28,071 nt of DNA from Chara braunii (GCA_003427395.1 BFEA01000011.1:117545-145615); one strand, 5' to 3'. Shown: positions 1-8,912, counted from the stretch's first letter. Notes: generated by a model from the sequence alone, not told the origin. Made by a program: numbers and translations.

Positions 1-3
1 GGG

Positions 4-929
4 TGTGTTAACGTATCTGGCTGAGCGCCTAAGACTGAGGATATAGGGCTGGGATAGTCTGCTGAAGTTTTGGACACTATTATTATTATTATTATTATCT
101 ATCATCAAACAGAATGGGCCTAATTATCGACCCGTAAAGTCTTCACTTGGCGTCGGGCCCTCGGCCCGGCTCGCGAGTTGGAGAACAGCCCTTACGGTGG
201 GCCTTTGCTATTTGGTTGTCGGTCGCTTGACGCGTAGTCAGCAGCTTGGGTAGCGAGTTATCTCTTGAGGAAATATTCGGAATAGGCAGCTTAACTGTTG
301 GCTCATTCTTTCAATCAGAACGCAGTTCATCTATTGGCTCGTTTTAGTATTTGGCTCATTTCTGCAATCCGAGCCCGATCGATTATTGGCTGAATTTGGG
401 TCATTCTTCCAACCAGAACTCAGTTCATCTATTGGCTCGTTTCGGTTTTGCTTGTTTCTGCAATCAGAGCCCCGGTCAACTGTTGGCTTACTCCGGCAAT
501 CAGAGACCAGTTTATTGATTGGCTCGTTTCTGTAAACAGAGCCCTGACAATTTATTGGCACGCTCCTGTAAGCGAAGCCCCGAGGATTTATCGGCTCAAT
601 CCCGTGAACAGAGCCTGGTTCATCTTTTATTCTTATCAAACCCTTTTACAATGGTTGGACTCGTATCTTCAAAAATCGATTATTTTTATTGTGGAAAATC
701 AACGGGTTGTTGTTTCAGAATTCGTTGATGATATTTTGCATTGACAGTGAGTTCGCCTCAAATCTGAAAGGCATCATCCTCAACATATAGATCAGGGGAG
801 AGACTGGCAGAACGCAACCCCCATTCCCAGATCGCCGCTGAGGACCTTTGAAGCGGGCACGATGAGTGACAGGCGTCACTGTCCTTGGCTTCAGCGATGA
901 ACAGGGCCCCCTCCCCGGGTTTCCTCACA
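4..929 (+). repeat. 5' LTR of the giant Ty3/gypsy element
   Basis: This 926-bp segment begins TGTGTTAACG and ends CCTCACA, giving a TGTG/CACA terminal inverted repeat, and it recurs at about 96% identity at 21151-22072. It is followed four bases later by the PBS, which fixes it as the left LTR of a + strand element. It contains a (TAT)7 microsatellite near base 85 (six units in the other LTR) and a degenerate minisatellite at about 285-620. The three bases before it in the window are GGG, the same three that precede the right LTR. No coding region is supported; short frames here are repeat translation. Confidence 0.87.
285..620 (+). repeat. Degenerate ~30-36 bp minisatellite inside the LTR, rich in ATTGGC
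   Basis: Roughly ten loosely repeated units of the type ATTGGCTCGTTTCTGCAATC followed by AGAGCC run through the middle of the LTR. The same array is present at about 21430-21760 in the right LTR, so it belongs to the LTR rather than to the host site. ATTGG is the inverted CCAAT box, so the array could be a promoter or enhancer array in U3; that role is inference. The repeat spacing is often a multiple of three and produces spurious repetitive peptides on both strands. Confidence 0.7.
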
Positions 930-933
930 ACGT

Positions 934-951
934 TGGCGCCGTTGCCGGGGA
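934..951 (+). other. Primer-binding site, complementary to tRNA-Asp 3' end
   Basis: The sequence TGGCGCCGTTGCCGGGGA begins four bases after the CACA end of the 5' LTR. It is the reverse complement of the 3' end (including CCA) of plant-type tRNA-Asp, as far as I know that tRNA, over 18 bases. Its place and polarity match minus-strand DNA priming for a + strand element. tRNA-Asp priming is known in plant Ty3/gypsy lineages such as Athila. This site is the strongest single piece of evidence that the flanking repeat is an LTR. Confidence 0.88.
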
Positions 952-960
952 GGGGAACAA

Positions 961-1018
961 CACCCCCAAGGCCTCGGCCTTCCCCAATCAATGGGGGTGC
1001 CCTGGCTAATTAGCCAGG
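961..1018 (+). other. Nested hairpin and 18-nt palindrome just after the PBS
   Basis: CACCCCCA (961-968) pairs perfectly with TGGGGGTG (992-999). Inside that loop AAGGCC (968-973) pairs with GGCCTT (976-981). Immediately after comes the perfect palindrome CCTGGCTAATTAGCCAGG (1001-1018). In retroviruses and LTR elements, self-complementary hairpins between PBS and gag serve genome dimerisation and packaging; that role here is inference from position and symmetry. Confidence 0.7.
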
Positions 1019-1580
1019 AGATAATTAGTTCTAATTAGTTTGATTAGTTGATATTTTCTAATTTTTATTAATTTCAAATTCTGTTTTTTTCAAATACCTC
1101 CTAATCCGTGCGTTTTCGCGCGAACTTCACAAGGGCAAAGTTCGACCTCTCGGCGAGGCAAACATTTTGGCGCATTTTTGGGAAAATTCTAATGGTGGGA
1201 AAAAGAGATATTGAATTTTTTATTATTTTCTAATTTTAATTAAGAAAATAATGAATTTTGGTTTTATTTATTTTTCGGAAAAAGGGAGCGGAATTAGGCG
1301 GACACTGCAAAAACCAAAGTTGGTCCTTGTGTTTTTCCCGATGTTTTGAGACCTTCTTCGGGGAAAGCGGTCGCCGTTTGGGCGGGCGGTGACCCCCAAT
1401 AGATAGGAAAATGGGGTAAAAATTGAAGGAAATTTTGATTTTCTTTGTATTTTTGTAAGAATTAAAGGAAAAAGGAGTTGACGAAAGTAATCCGTTAAAA
1501 TCCGACTTTTGACCGACTGCAACCCAACGGAAAAATTCCGACCTTGAAAGTGCAGACGTGGTGTGTGTGCGGTTGCGCGC

Positions 1581-1642
1581 AAAACCCAAAACCCTAAGTA
1601 GGGGAAACCCTTATTAGGGTAAACCCTAACCCTAAGTTAGGG
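1581..1642. repeat. Short telomere-like CCCTAA/TTAGGG units in both orientations
   Basis: Several CCCTAA and TTAGGG hexamers sit within 60 bases, including AAACCCTAACCCTAA and the near-palindrome CCCTAAGTTAGGG (1630-1642). Orientation alternates, so this is not a telomere; it is a short interstitial or fortuitous stretch inside the leader. Plant telomeres are TTTAGGG; only one or two units here have the extra T. Confidence 0.45.
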
Positions 1643-3067
1643 AAGGGCCGTGCATAACCGGGCGGATACAATTCTTATTACCTGACCGGTGGCGAAAAAA
1701 AATTGTTTAAATTTCGTTGACCAAATTGAAGCTAATTAAATTTGGGAAATTTGTTTTATTAAATAACTAAAAATTGAAATAGATTTTGAAAATTCATAAA
1801 AATTCGCAAATACTAGTAATTTGATCTTTTTCTTTCCCCCCCCCTTTTTCATTAAAGTATAGTCTCCAGAAAACCGCTCCGACGGGAGGGAGATTAGTCC
1901 GAAAGGGATTTTGTAAATTTGTTTAAATAATATTTTGCTATTTAAAATGAATTAAAGATCAAAATAAATAAAAAAAATCCACTAAAAAGAGGAATTGACT
2001 CAATTTGACTTTGCAATTCAGGAGACGTTTCACTAAACCCCATCCTAACATGGGGGAGGCAAGGTGTTGTCGAAATTTTCGTGGAATTTTCTGTATTTTA
2101 TAAAATTAATTACTAATGAATTAAAGAAAATGCCTAAGAATTAGCAAAAATTTGAAGTTCCTTTTGGGTTGTTATTCCTTCTTGACATACATCCTTCGGC
2201 AGTGTGTTTGAGGGCTTCACCCGAACCTCATCCCAATGGGGGGACGCGAAATGCTGCAAAAAATTTGTTAAATTATTAAAAATTTATTCCAAACTCTAGA
2301 AATCCTGAAATTTGGGGAATCTATATATATATATATCCTCAGTGCATATAAAACGAGAAAAGGAATTATCCTAGCTAAATCTGTTTTTTCTTGATTTTTA
2401 TTCCGAAAATACAAGAAAATCCCCTAGAGAAGGAGGAAAGCGGAAATCGAGCAGAGGCGGTCCAGACTTATTCGCTGGCCCGTTCTTGAGGGTTGAGTGC
2501 AGTTTCCGGGATTTTCCACTCTTTAAATTATTTATTGGGTATTTATTTAAAATAAATTAGAAACAAATAGTAGGAGCTAGAGGGCTAGGGGAACCTGTGC
2601 GCCTCGCCGCTCGCCGGGGTTTACCTTGAGGATTCCCTGGTGCAGGCTGCAAGCCGCGAGGTCCCACCTATTTGTAGGTGAATTTTCTCAATTTAAATTG
2701 AATTATGTATATATAAATTAAAGAAATGGCGTAGATAATAATGCGGGGGGGTGTACGGGCCTCCTATTTTTTTATTCATAGTTAGAAGGCAGCATCTATC
2801 CGCCGAAGGAATGATCGGGCGTGCATCAGGCTGGATTCCCTGGAACAGAGCACATGCTTTGTATTCGAGGGAATCGGAGTATAGGCCCTGTTGCCCTGTT
2901 TGGGTCTGATTTTCACACCGCGGCCGTTCAAGGTACGCTGGGGTTAGGTTACTTGCAGATCGACAGCGCTTTATCGGGGTTCCCAACGAAGGGAGGCGAA
3001 GGACTGCCGAAATTTTCTTAGATTTAGCAATCTTTTCCCATTTCTCACCCTCTTCATTGAATACCCC

Positions 3068-3085
3068 CTACTATCTTTTCTTTAG
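3068..3085 (+). promoter_or_regulatory. Candidate 3' splice acceptor before ORF I-A
   Basis: CTACTATCTTTTCTTTAG has a branch-point-like CTACTAT, a pyrimidine tract and AG, 11 bases before the I-A ATG. The same string precedes I-B (ending at 5106). It would remove most of the AT-rich leader and bring the first ORF near the 5' end of an mRNA. No donor has been fixed, so this is only a candidate. Confidence 0.4.
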
Positions 3086-3096
3086 AGATCAGTCGG

Positions 3097-4119
3097 ATGT
3101 GGCCGTTAGCGCAGATCGAGGTATACGAGGCTAGTCGCGCTTGGAACGTAGAGCCGCCCGAGCTCTTAGAAGGGGATTTAGTTGAGCTCACGATCCCTGC
3201 GCAGGGTAGCCATTACATCGACGGACAGTTTGGGTGGAAATCCATCGTCTTATCACCAGACTCGTGGCTTTGGACGCATAGGGAGATCCGGCCTGGATAG
3301 GAGAGGGGCCTTGTGAGGGCTTACCTGTACTTAGGACCGGACACGGCCAAAGAGGCCGCCCTGAGTCTCGTGACGTCTGGCGTAAGCGACGCAATCAGCA
3401 GAGCCTTACGGTGTTTGCGGGACGAGGTCACCGCTTTCCAAGCGGACGACGGGCGTGACGCGTTGACATTATTCCACTACCGACCTCCTCTCAGTATTGT
3501 GGGCGAGCTTGTGATAGCTCGAGACCGGTTTTTCCCATACAGCGACTCGTGTCTGAGCGCGGTAATCCCAGGGTTTGTTGTAGATTCTATCTTTGGAGGC
3601 ATAGGCGGAGTAGTCGAGGCGTACCTAGCGTTCCGAGAGATTGAGGTCCTTGCCAGAGGGCACGGCGACCTCGACTACCTGTACTATTCCCTTGCGACCG
3701 GTGGGCTTCGTTGGGGAGACGAGAGGGTCCAACTTATTGAGCTGGTCCGCTCGATAGATGACGACTGGCCTCAGCCTCTGTGCATCTGGGACTGGATGGA
3801 CCGGGAGCTCCGAGCAGGCCCTGAGTACGTGACCTGTATAGGGAGTCTCTTTTCAGACGACTGGGGAAGCTGGTGGAGCGAGGACGCCCGACGACCTCTG
3901 ATATACGGCTACCAGCTGGTGCAGTATTATCAGGCTATGGGTCAGGCCCCGTACCGCGTCGAGGACGAGTACGACTACGACGGGTGGGACAGAGACGGCG
4001 ATGAGGAGGCCTGGGAGCCTGACTGGGTCGACTTTGAGGGCGAAAGCACTGACTCGGAGGAGGAGATAGACGTTACCGACGCCCACTTTCCTACGATAGG
4101 GGTTGTCGTCCGGACCTAG
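3097..4119 (+). pseudogene. ORF I-A: accessory protein of family I, one in-frame TAG
   Basis: A 340-codon frame opens at ATG 3097 and ends with TAG at 4117-4119, interrupted once by TAG at 3298-3300. The duplicate I-B has CAG at that codon, so the stop is a C-to-T change in a CAG (CHG) context. I do not recognise the protein. It has no signal peptide or membrane segment. The middle holds a VIPGFVV motif (about residues 154-160) and a QLIELVR helix (about 215-221). The last 60 residues are strongly acidic and rich in D, E and W. Differences from I-B are about 26 non-synonymous against about 9 synonymous, which is what unconstrained drift gives. It is the first ORF after the leader and belongs to a four-copy family with I-B, I-C and I-D. 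Confidence 0.75.
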
Positions 4120-4204
4120 GAGGCAGTGTGCGGAGGAGAAGTGCTAGGAGTAGTGATTGAGCGGGATTGGCGATTGGCGTCGGCGGACTGCAGAGCGTGA
4201 TTCG

Positions 4205-4345
4205 ATGGTAGAGCAGGTCGATAGAGTGGAACTCCCGATCGACAGCGCTAGATGGCCTAGGCCCCCTGAGACCGTGGTGCCCGACGTGCTAGAGTTCGAT
4301 TTACCGGCTAGGGGAGTAGCTGAGTCAGAGCTTTATAGCGCTTGA
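4205..4345 (+). pseudogene. Truncated N-terminus of ORF I-C left at the duplication junction
   Basis: This 46-codon frame starts at ATG 4205 (MVEQVDRVEL) and stops at TGA 4343-4345. It matches the start of ORF I-C at 6226 almost codon for codon, but the copy ends where unit B of the tandem duplication begins. It is therefore the cut-off head of I-C, not an independent gene. The stop is a G-to-A change relative to the TGG at 6364-6366 in the other copy. Confidence 0.8.
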
Positions 4346-4366
4346 AGATCGATATGATTGGGGAAA

Positions 4367-4369
<3 letters not shown>

Positions 4370-4430
<61 letters not shown>
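4370..4430 (+). repeat. (TA)n microsatellite, about 30 units
   Basis: An uninterrupted TA run lies just after the duplication junction. The matching place in unit A (2322-2336) has only about eight units, so the run expanded after duplication or in the template. It yields a meaningless Tyr-Ile repeat frame. Confidence 0.95.
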
Positions 4431-4432
<2 letters not shown>

Positions 4433-5117
4433 TCAGTGCATATAAAACGAGAAAAGGAATTATCCTAGCTAACATGTTTTTTCCTGATTTTTATTCAGAA
4501 AATACAAGAAAATCCCCTAGAGAAGGAGGAAAGTGGAAATCGGAGCAGAGGCGGCCGAGACTTATTCGCTGGCCCGTTCTTGAGGGTTGAGTGCAGTTTT
4601 CGGGATTTTCCACTCTTTAAATTATTTATTGGGTTTATTTAAAATAAATTAGAAACAAATAGTAGGATTCCCAGGTGCAGGCTGCGAGCCGCGAGATCCC
4701 ACCTATTTGTAGGTGAATTTTCTCAATTTAAATTGAATTATATATATATAATTAAAGAAATGGCGTAGATAATAATGCGGGGGGGTGTACGGGCCTCCTA
4801 TTTTTTGATTCATAGTTAGAAGGCAGCATCTATCCGCCGAAGGAATGATCGGGCGTGCAGCAGGTTGGATTCACATGCTTTGTATTCGAGGGAATCCGAG
4901 TATAGGCCCTGTTGCCCTGTTCGGGTCTGATTTTCACACCGCGGCCGTTTAGGGTACGCTGGGGTTAGGTTACTTGCAGATCGACAGCGCTTTATCGGGG
5001 TTCCCAACGAAGGGAGGCGAAGCGCTGCCGAAATTTTCTTAGATTTAGCAATCTTTTCCCATTTCTCACCCTCTTCATTGAATACCCCCTACTATCTTTT
5101 CTTTAGAGATCAGTCGG

Positions 5118-6140
5118 ATGTGGCCGTTAGCGCAGATCGAGGTATACGAGGCTAGTCGCGCTTGGAACGTAGAGCTGCCTGAGCTCTTAGAAGGGGATTT
5201 AGTTGAGCTCACGATCCCTACGCGGGGTAGCCATTATATCGACGGACAGTTTGGGTGGAAATCCATCGTCTTATCGCCAGACTCGTGGCTTTGGACGCAT
5301 AGGGAGATCCGGCCTAGACAGGAGAGGGGCCTTGTGAGGGCTTACCTGTACCTAGGACCGGACACGGCCAAAGAGGCCGCCCTGAGTTTTGTGACGTCTG
5401 GCGTAAGCGACGCAATCAGCAGAGCCTTACGGTGTTTGCGGGACGAGGTCACCGCTTTCCAAGCGGACGACGAGTGCGACGCGTTGACATTATTTCACGG
5501 GCGACCTCCTCTCAGTATTGCGGGCGAGCTTGTGATAGCTCGAGACCGGTTTTTCCCATACAGCGACTCGTGTCTGAGGGCGGTAATCCCAGGGTTTGTT
5601 GTAGATTCTATCTTTGGAAGCATAGGCGGAGTAGTCGAGGCGTACCTAGCATTCCGAGAGCTTGAGGTCCTTGCCAGAGGGCACGGCGACCTCGACTACC
5701 TGTACTATTCCCTTGCGACCGGGGGGCTTCGTTGGGGAGACGAGAGGGTCCAACTTATTGAGCTGGTCCGCTCGATAGATGACGACTGGCCTCAGCCTCT
5801 GTGCATCTGGGACTGGCTGGACCGGGAGCTCCGAGCAGGCCTTCAGTACGTGACCTGTATAGGGAGTCTCTTTTCAGACGACTGGGGAAACTGGTGGAGC
5901 GAGGACGCCGGTCGACCTCTGATATACGGCCACCAGCTGGTGCAGTATTATCAGGCTATAGGTCAGGCCCCGTACTGCGTCGAGGACGAGTACGACTACG
6001 ACAGGTGGGACAGAGACGGCGACGAGGAGGCCTAGGAGCCTGACTGGGTCGACTATGAGGGCGAGAGCACTGAATCGGAGGAGGAGATAGACGTTACCGA
6101 CGCCCACTTTCCTAGGATAGGGGTTGTCGTCCGGACCTAG
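5118..6140 (+). pseudogene. ORF I-B: tandem duplicate of I-A, one in-frame TAG near the end
   Basis: It has the same length and frame as I-A, with no indels between them over 1023 bases. It opens at ATG 5118 and would end at TAG 6138-6140, but TAG at 6033-6035 removes the last 35 codons. I-A has TGG there, and the changed G lies in a CAG context on the opposite strand. I-B has the intact codon where I-A is broken, and the reverse, so the stops arose after duplication. The truncated product keeps the conserved core but loses the end of the acidic tail. Function is unknown. Confidence 0.75.
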
Positions 6141-6225
6141 GAGGCAGTGTGCGGAGGAGATGTGCTAGGAGTAGTGATTGAGCGGGATCGGCGATTGGTG
6201 TCGGCGGACAGCAGAGCGCGATTCG

Positions 6226-7335
6226 ATGGTAGAGCAGGTCGATAGAGTGGAACTCCCGATCAACAGTGCTAGATGGCCTAGGCCCCCTGAGACCCTGGTG
6301 CCCGACGTGCTAGAGTTCGATCTACCGGCCAGGGGAGTAGCTGAGTCAGAGCTTTATAGCGCTTGGAGATCGATATGATTGGGGTCAGACGTACACATGT
6401 GGGCATATGCGGTTGAGACGTACGAGCCAGATAGTCAGCGCTGGCGAGCGCCGCGAACGACGAGTATCAAGGTTATAGGACATATTTATTACTCGCGCTC
6501 GGTGAGCGTCACTGTCTATTTTGAGGGTCTGGTACATGGATATTGGCGCTGCGAGCAGGAGGCGAGGGCAATTCTATTGGGTCAGGCAAAGAGCGTCCGT
6601 AGGGATACCGAGGGATTGCACGGGTAAATTAGGACGACAAGGACGACCCTTCGGGTCGGAGGAGCTTTTCCTTTCCCCTCTGTGCAACTGCGAGTGAGGC
6701 TTCCTGTATTTGTAGTGGAGGAACTCTGGGGGTTGTCTGACATTGCTGAGACGTATTCTGCTAGTCTTGAGTTAGACGGACTGAGGCGAGGACTAGCAGA
6801 CCGAGATTGGATTGCTTACGCACAGTTCATTGGGGGACCCCTTACCGAAGAGAGAGGACTCCAGCTCATAGAGTTTATACGAGCTCTAGCGCCCTCAGGA
6901 GACTAGGACTCCGTCTATCCTTATCAGCCCCTGGAGTTGTGGTTCACCTTGGAGAGAGAGGTCCAGAGACCCGTGGATTATCTGGAGGGGCTAGGCGTGC
7001 TCCTGAGTGAGACACCCGAGGACAGGCCTGCCCCGCTCATTTCGCCCTGGGAGATTGAGGAGCACTATCTGAGGTTATACCCACAGAGAGAGGACCTTGG
7101 GTGGTATGTCGAGGACAGAGAGTGGGAGGTCGTAGACGATATAGAGTCTTGGGGTGATCAGGGTCAGGCTTGGGGAGATCTGGCGCTGGCCGATAGAGAG
7201 GAGCAGATAGGTGGAGAGGCGCAACTGGAGGACGACTGGGGACATCTTCTCCGGGCCGAGGGACAGGAGGCTATCCCTTGGGGACGAGGAGACGAGGACG
7301 GAGATGTGGAAATGGCGGATGTCGAGAGGGTTTAG
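6226..7335 (+). pseudogene. ORF I-C: diverged third member of family I, three in-frame stops
   Basis: A single frame runs from ATG 6226 to TAG 7333-7335 (369 codons), with stops at TGA 6376-6378, TAA 6625-6627 and TAG 6904-6906. Translation through the stops aligns to I-A without a frame change. The shared landmarks are an early MW...VE.YE segment, an LPVFVVEELWG motif matching IPGFVVDSIFG of I-A, an ERGLQLIEFIR helix matching ERVQLIELVR, and a Y..GLGVLL stretch matching the Y..CIGSLF region. Like I-A it ends in a long acidic tail (D, E, W and G rich). Its first 50 codons are also present as the truncated copy at 4205. No known family is recognised. Confidence 0.65.
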
Positions 7336-7374
7336 CATGGGAGGTTAGAGTAAACTGGAGAGAGAAGAAGGGAG

Positions 7375-8139
7375 ATGAAAGGGGTGATGAGGAGTGATTC
7401 GGACGTGTGGTTGACGTATGTGTTGACACGGGGATCAGAGTCCCGTAGAGCGAGAGATTTGATAGGACTAAGAGAGGCGGTAGTGGGATATGATGTGCCA
7501 CTTCCGGTACGCTTAGAGGAAGGAGCTTGTGTCCCAATTCGACATTACGACACTTGGCTGGCGGAAGGGGTTTTCTTGTGGACAGTGATTACGGAGGACA
7601 GAGGATTCGAATTTCCCCGACGAGTGGAGGGAATAGGACATCTTGTGTTTGATGAGGCGCGAGATATAGAGATAGGGCTGACGCTTGCAGGCGCTAGCAG
7701 AACCTGGTGGAGATATGAGGTCTTAGCAGAGGTGATAGTGAGACGACGACTGACGCGTATTGTGAGAGACAGACCTTTCACCACGCGAGTCGTGATCGGT
7801 CCTCCTCCCTTGATTTACCATCCGATAGAGAGCTGGCGGATGGTCTTACCTAGGTTTGTCGTAGAACAAACTTAAGGGAGTGTGGACTGCTTGACGAAAG
7901 CAGTCGACCACACTCTGCACGCGCTCTTGTTGGGACTAGAGCCTCGATTCCGAGAAGCATACTACGCAGTCTGCGTAAGGTGGGAACCTCCGGATGAGGA
8001 GACACGAAGAGACTTGATCGACGCTACCTGTTGGGTGGATTGTGTGAGACCTGCAGATTTGATTTACCATTGTCGAAGGCGCATAGAGGACAAGTACGTC
8101 GGGCTGGAGGACCTGAGATACTTATTTGTGCATAGCTAG
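7375..8139 (+). pseudogene. ORF I-D: fourth, most diverged member of family I, one in-frame TAA
   Basis: The frame runs from ATG 7375 to TAG 8137-8139 (254 codons), broken once by TAA 7873-7875, reachable from CAA. Its LPRFVVEQ segment just before the stop matches the family-I FVV motif. The following part carries a DEETRRDLID helix, a hydrophobic stretch and an EDLRYLFV end that match the region from ERVQLIELVR to CIGSLF in I-A. It lacks the acidic tail of I-A and I-C. It starts 39 bases after I-C and ends eight bases before II-A. The relation to I-C is clearer than that to I-A. Function is unknown. Confidence 0.6.
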
Positions 8140-8147
8140 CAGAAGGG

Positions 8148-8429
8148 ATGCCAGGTCGTATAACTACAGGGGTTAATGTGCGCAGGCAATTAGTGAACGA
8201 GGGTTTCACAGTTACTGTCCTACTCAGGGCTCACATAGACGACAACCTAACAGAGCAGGAGAGTTTCCTATAAGCCAGAGAATTTATTCGAGAGTACAGA
8301 CCAAGAGTTCTCGAATGCATAACCTTCCAAACTAAGATAACATATGAGGTGATGGTGTGGTCTGTCGGGTATCTACGCGCTGAGTTGTTCTTTGATGAGA
8401 CGGTAGCAGAAGCGAGGAGTAGGGTATGA
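8148..8429 (+). pseudogene. ORF II-A: small accessory ORF, paired with II-B, one in-frame TAA
   Basis: The frame starts at ATG 8148 and ends at TGA 8427-8429, with TAA at 8271-8273. Both halves are too short to stand out alone. Read through, about 93 residues align with the C-terminal part of II-B: a VRRQL segment, an alternating hydrophobic strand (TVTVLL), a charged helix with AREFIRE, and a final strand-rich part ending in a D-E-T segment. It starts eight bases after I-D stops. No known family is recognised. Confidence 0.55.
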
Positions 8430-8445
8430 GCCGAACCGCTTTGTC

Positions 8446-8877
8446 ATGACAGAATGCGAGCAACAATTATATCAACATAGGCCTCACGCTTCGTATTCGC
8501 TCCGGTGGGATCGCAGGGGATCCGACTCCTGGAGGAGTGTGAGTGATAAGAATCCCCGAGTAGCCACTCGAGGGGGTGAGACGAGTTGCCTCACTTCTTT
8601 GCGACGCCTTCCATATGCTAGAGTAGTCTCAAGGCAGTTATCGTGTGACGACGAGACTCTATAGATTCTCTTGAGGGTGAGTGTAGAAGAAGAACTGTCG
8701 GACAACGAGTTCAAAGAACTTGCTGAGGATGTCATACGGGAGCAGAGACTAGGAGCGCTAAGGGAATTGACAGTGCAAAATTGGGTCGTGTTTTATGTGA
8801 TTATCTGTGTTAAAGGAAGAGTGCGATTGGAGATAGTTCGAGACGAGACACCCACGGAGGTTCGAAACAATATGTGA
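8446..8877 (+). pseudogene. ORF II-B: paralogue of II-A, one in-frame TAG
   Basis: The frame runs from ATG 8446 to TGA 8875-8877, interrupted by TAG 8662-8664. The part around and after the stop aligns with II-A: SRQL against RRQL, ILLRVSVEEEL against VLLRAHIDDNL, AEDVIRE against AREFIRE, then a hydrophobic strand and DETPTEVR against DETVAEAR. It has about 55 extra N-terminal residues, rich in R and S, with no counterpart in II-A. It begins 16 bases after II-A ends, so II-A/II-B is a small tandem duplication older than the I-A/I-B one. Confidence 0.55.
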
Positions 8878-8912
8878 TAGGTGTTTTGGGTAGGAAGAGA
8901 GATGGGTCTCGG

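Larger units (their letters stand above)
1019..3096 (+). other. Long AT-rich untranslated leader of the giant element
   Basis: About 2.1 kb without a supportable ORF. It is strongly AT-rich with short GC-rich islands. Several islands share a pattern: a small hairpin, then GGGAGGC or GGACGC, then GAAATTTT or GAAATGCT (1144-1172, 1876-1912, 2038-2081, 2224-2265, 2979-3018, and 5000-5039 in the duplicated leader). A C9 run lies near 1836-1844. Telomere-like units lie at 1581-1642. From 2312 the leader is part of the 2-kb tandem duplication. The last 30 bases before the first ORF look like a 3' splice acceptor, so part of the leader may be an intron. Confidence 0.65.
2312..6384 (+). repeat. Tandem duplication, two ~2.05-kb units, with TTGGGG at each boundary
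   Basis: Unit A (2312-4357) and unit B (4358-6378) align end to end. Each holds the last ~0.7 kb of leader, a full family-I ORF (I-A or I-B) and the first codons of I-C. TTGGGG occurs at the left edge (2312-2317), the junction (4358-4363) and the right edge (6379-6384). Unit B lacks 57 bp of the leader (about 2583-2640 in unit A) and a smaller 13-bp stretch near 2840, and has a much longer TA run. Substitution divergence is about 3.5-4% by eye. Confidence 0.92.

Noticed and set aside
331-744. Open frames of about 70-100 codons on both strands in the LTR, and their copies at 21475-21887
   Set aside because: They are translations of the degenerate LTR minisatellite; they occur on both strands with repetitive peptides and have no gene context.
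934-951. A tRNA gene at the PBS
   Set aside because: Only the 18-base complement of the tRNA 3' end is present; there is no cloverleaf.
1236-1589. Two overlapping - strand frames of 104-117 codons in the leader
   Set aside because: They overlap in two frames in AT-rich leader DNA, are rich in F, K, S and R, and have no recognisable domain.
1581-1642. A chromosome end
   Set aside because: The units are few, imperfect and in both orientations, inside the leader of a retroelement.
3853-4086. Hydrophobic - strand frames opposite the I-A and I-B acidic tails (also 5874-6107)
   Set aside because: They are antisense shadows of the acidic tail; codons for D and E read as V and L on the other strand. 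Their duplication only reflects the tandem repeat.
4342-4590. An 82-codon frame with a long Tyr-Ile repeat
   Set aside because: It is read through the (TA)n microsatellite and into the duplicated leader.
8426-8429. ATGA at the end of II-A as a start for II-B
   Set aside because: The frame opened by this ATG stops after seven codons; the II-B homology lies in the frame starting at 8446.
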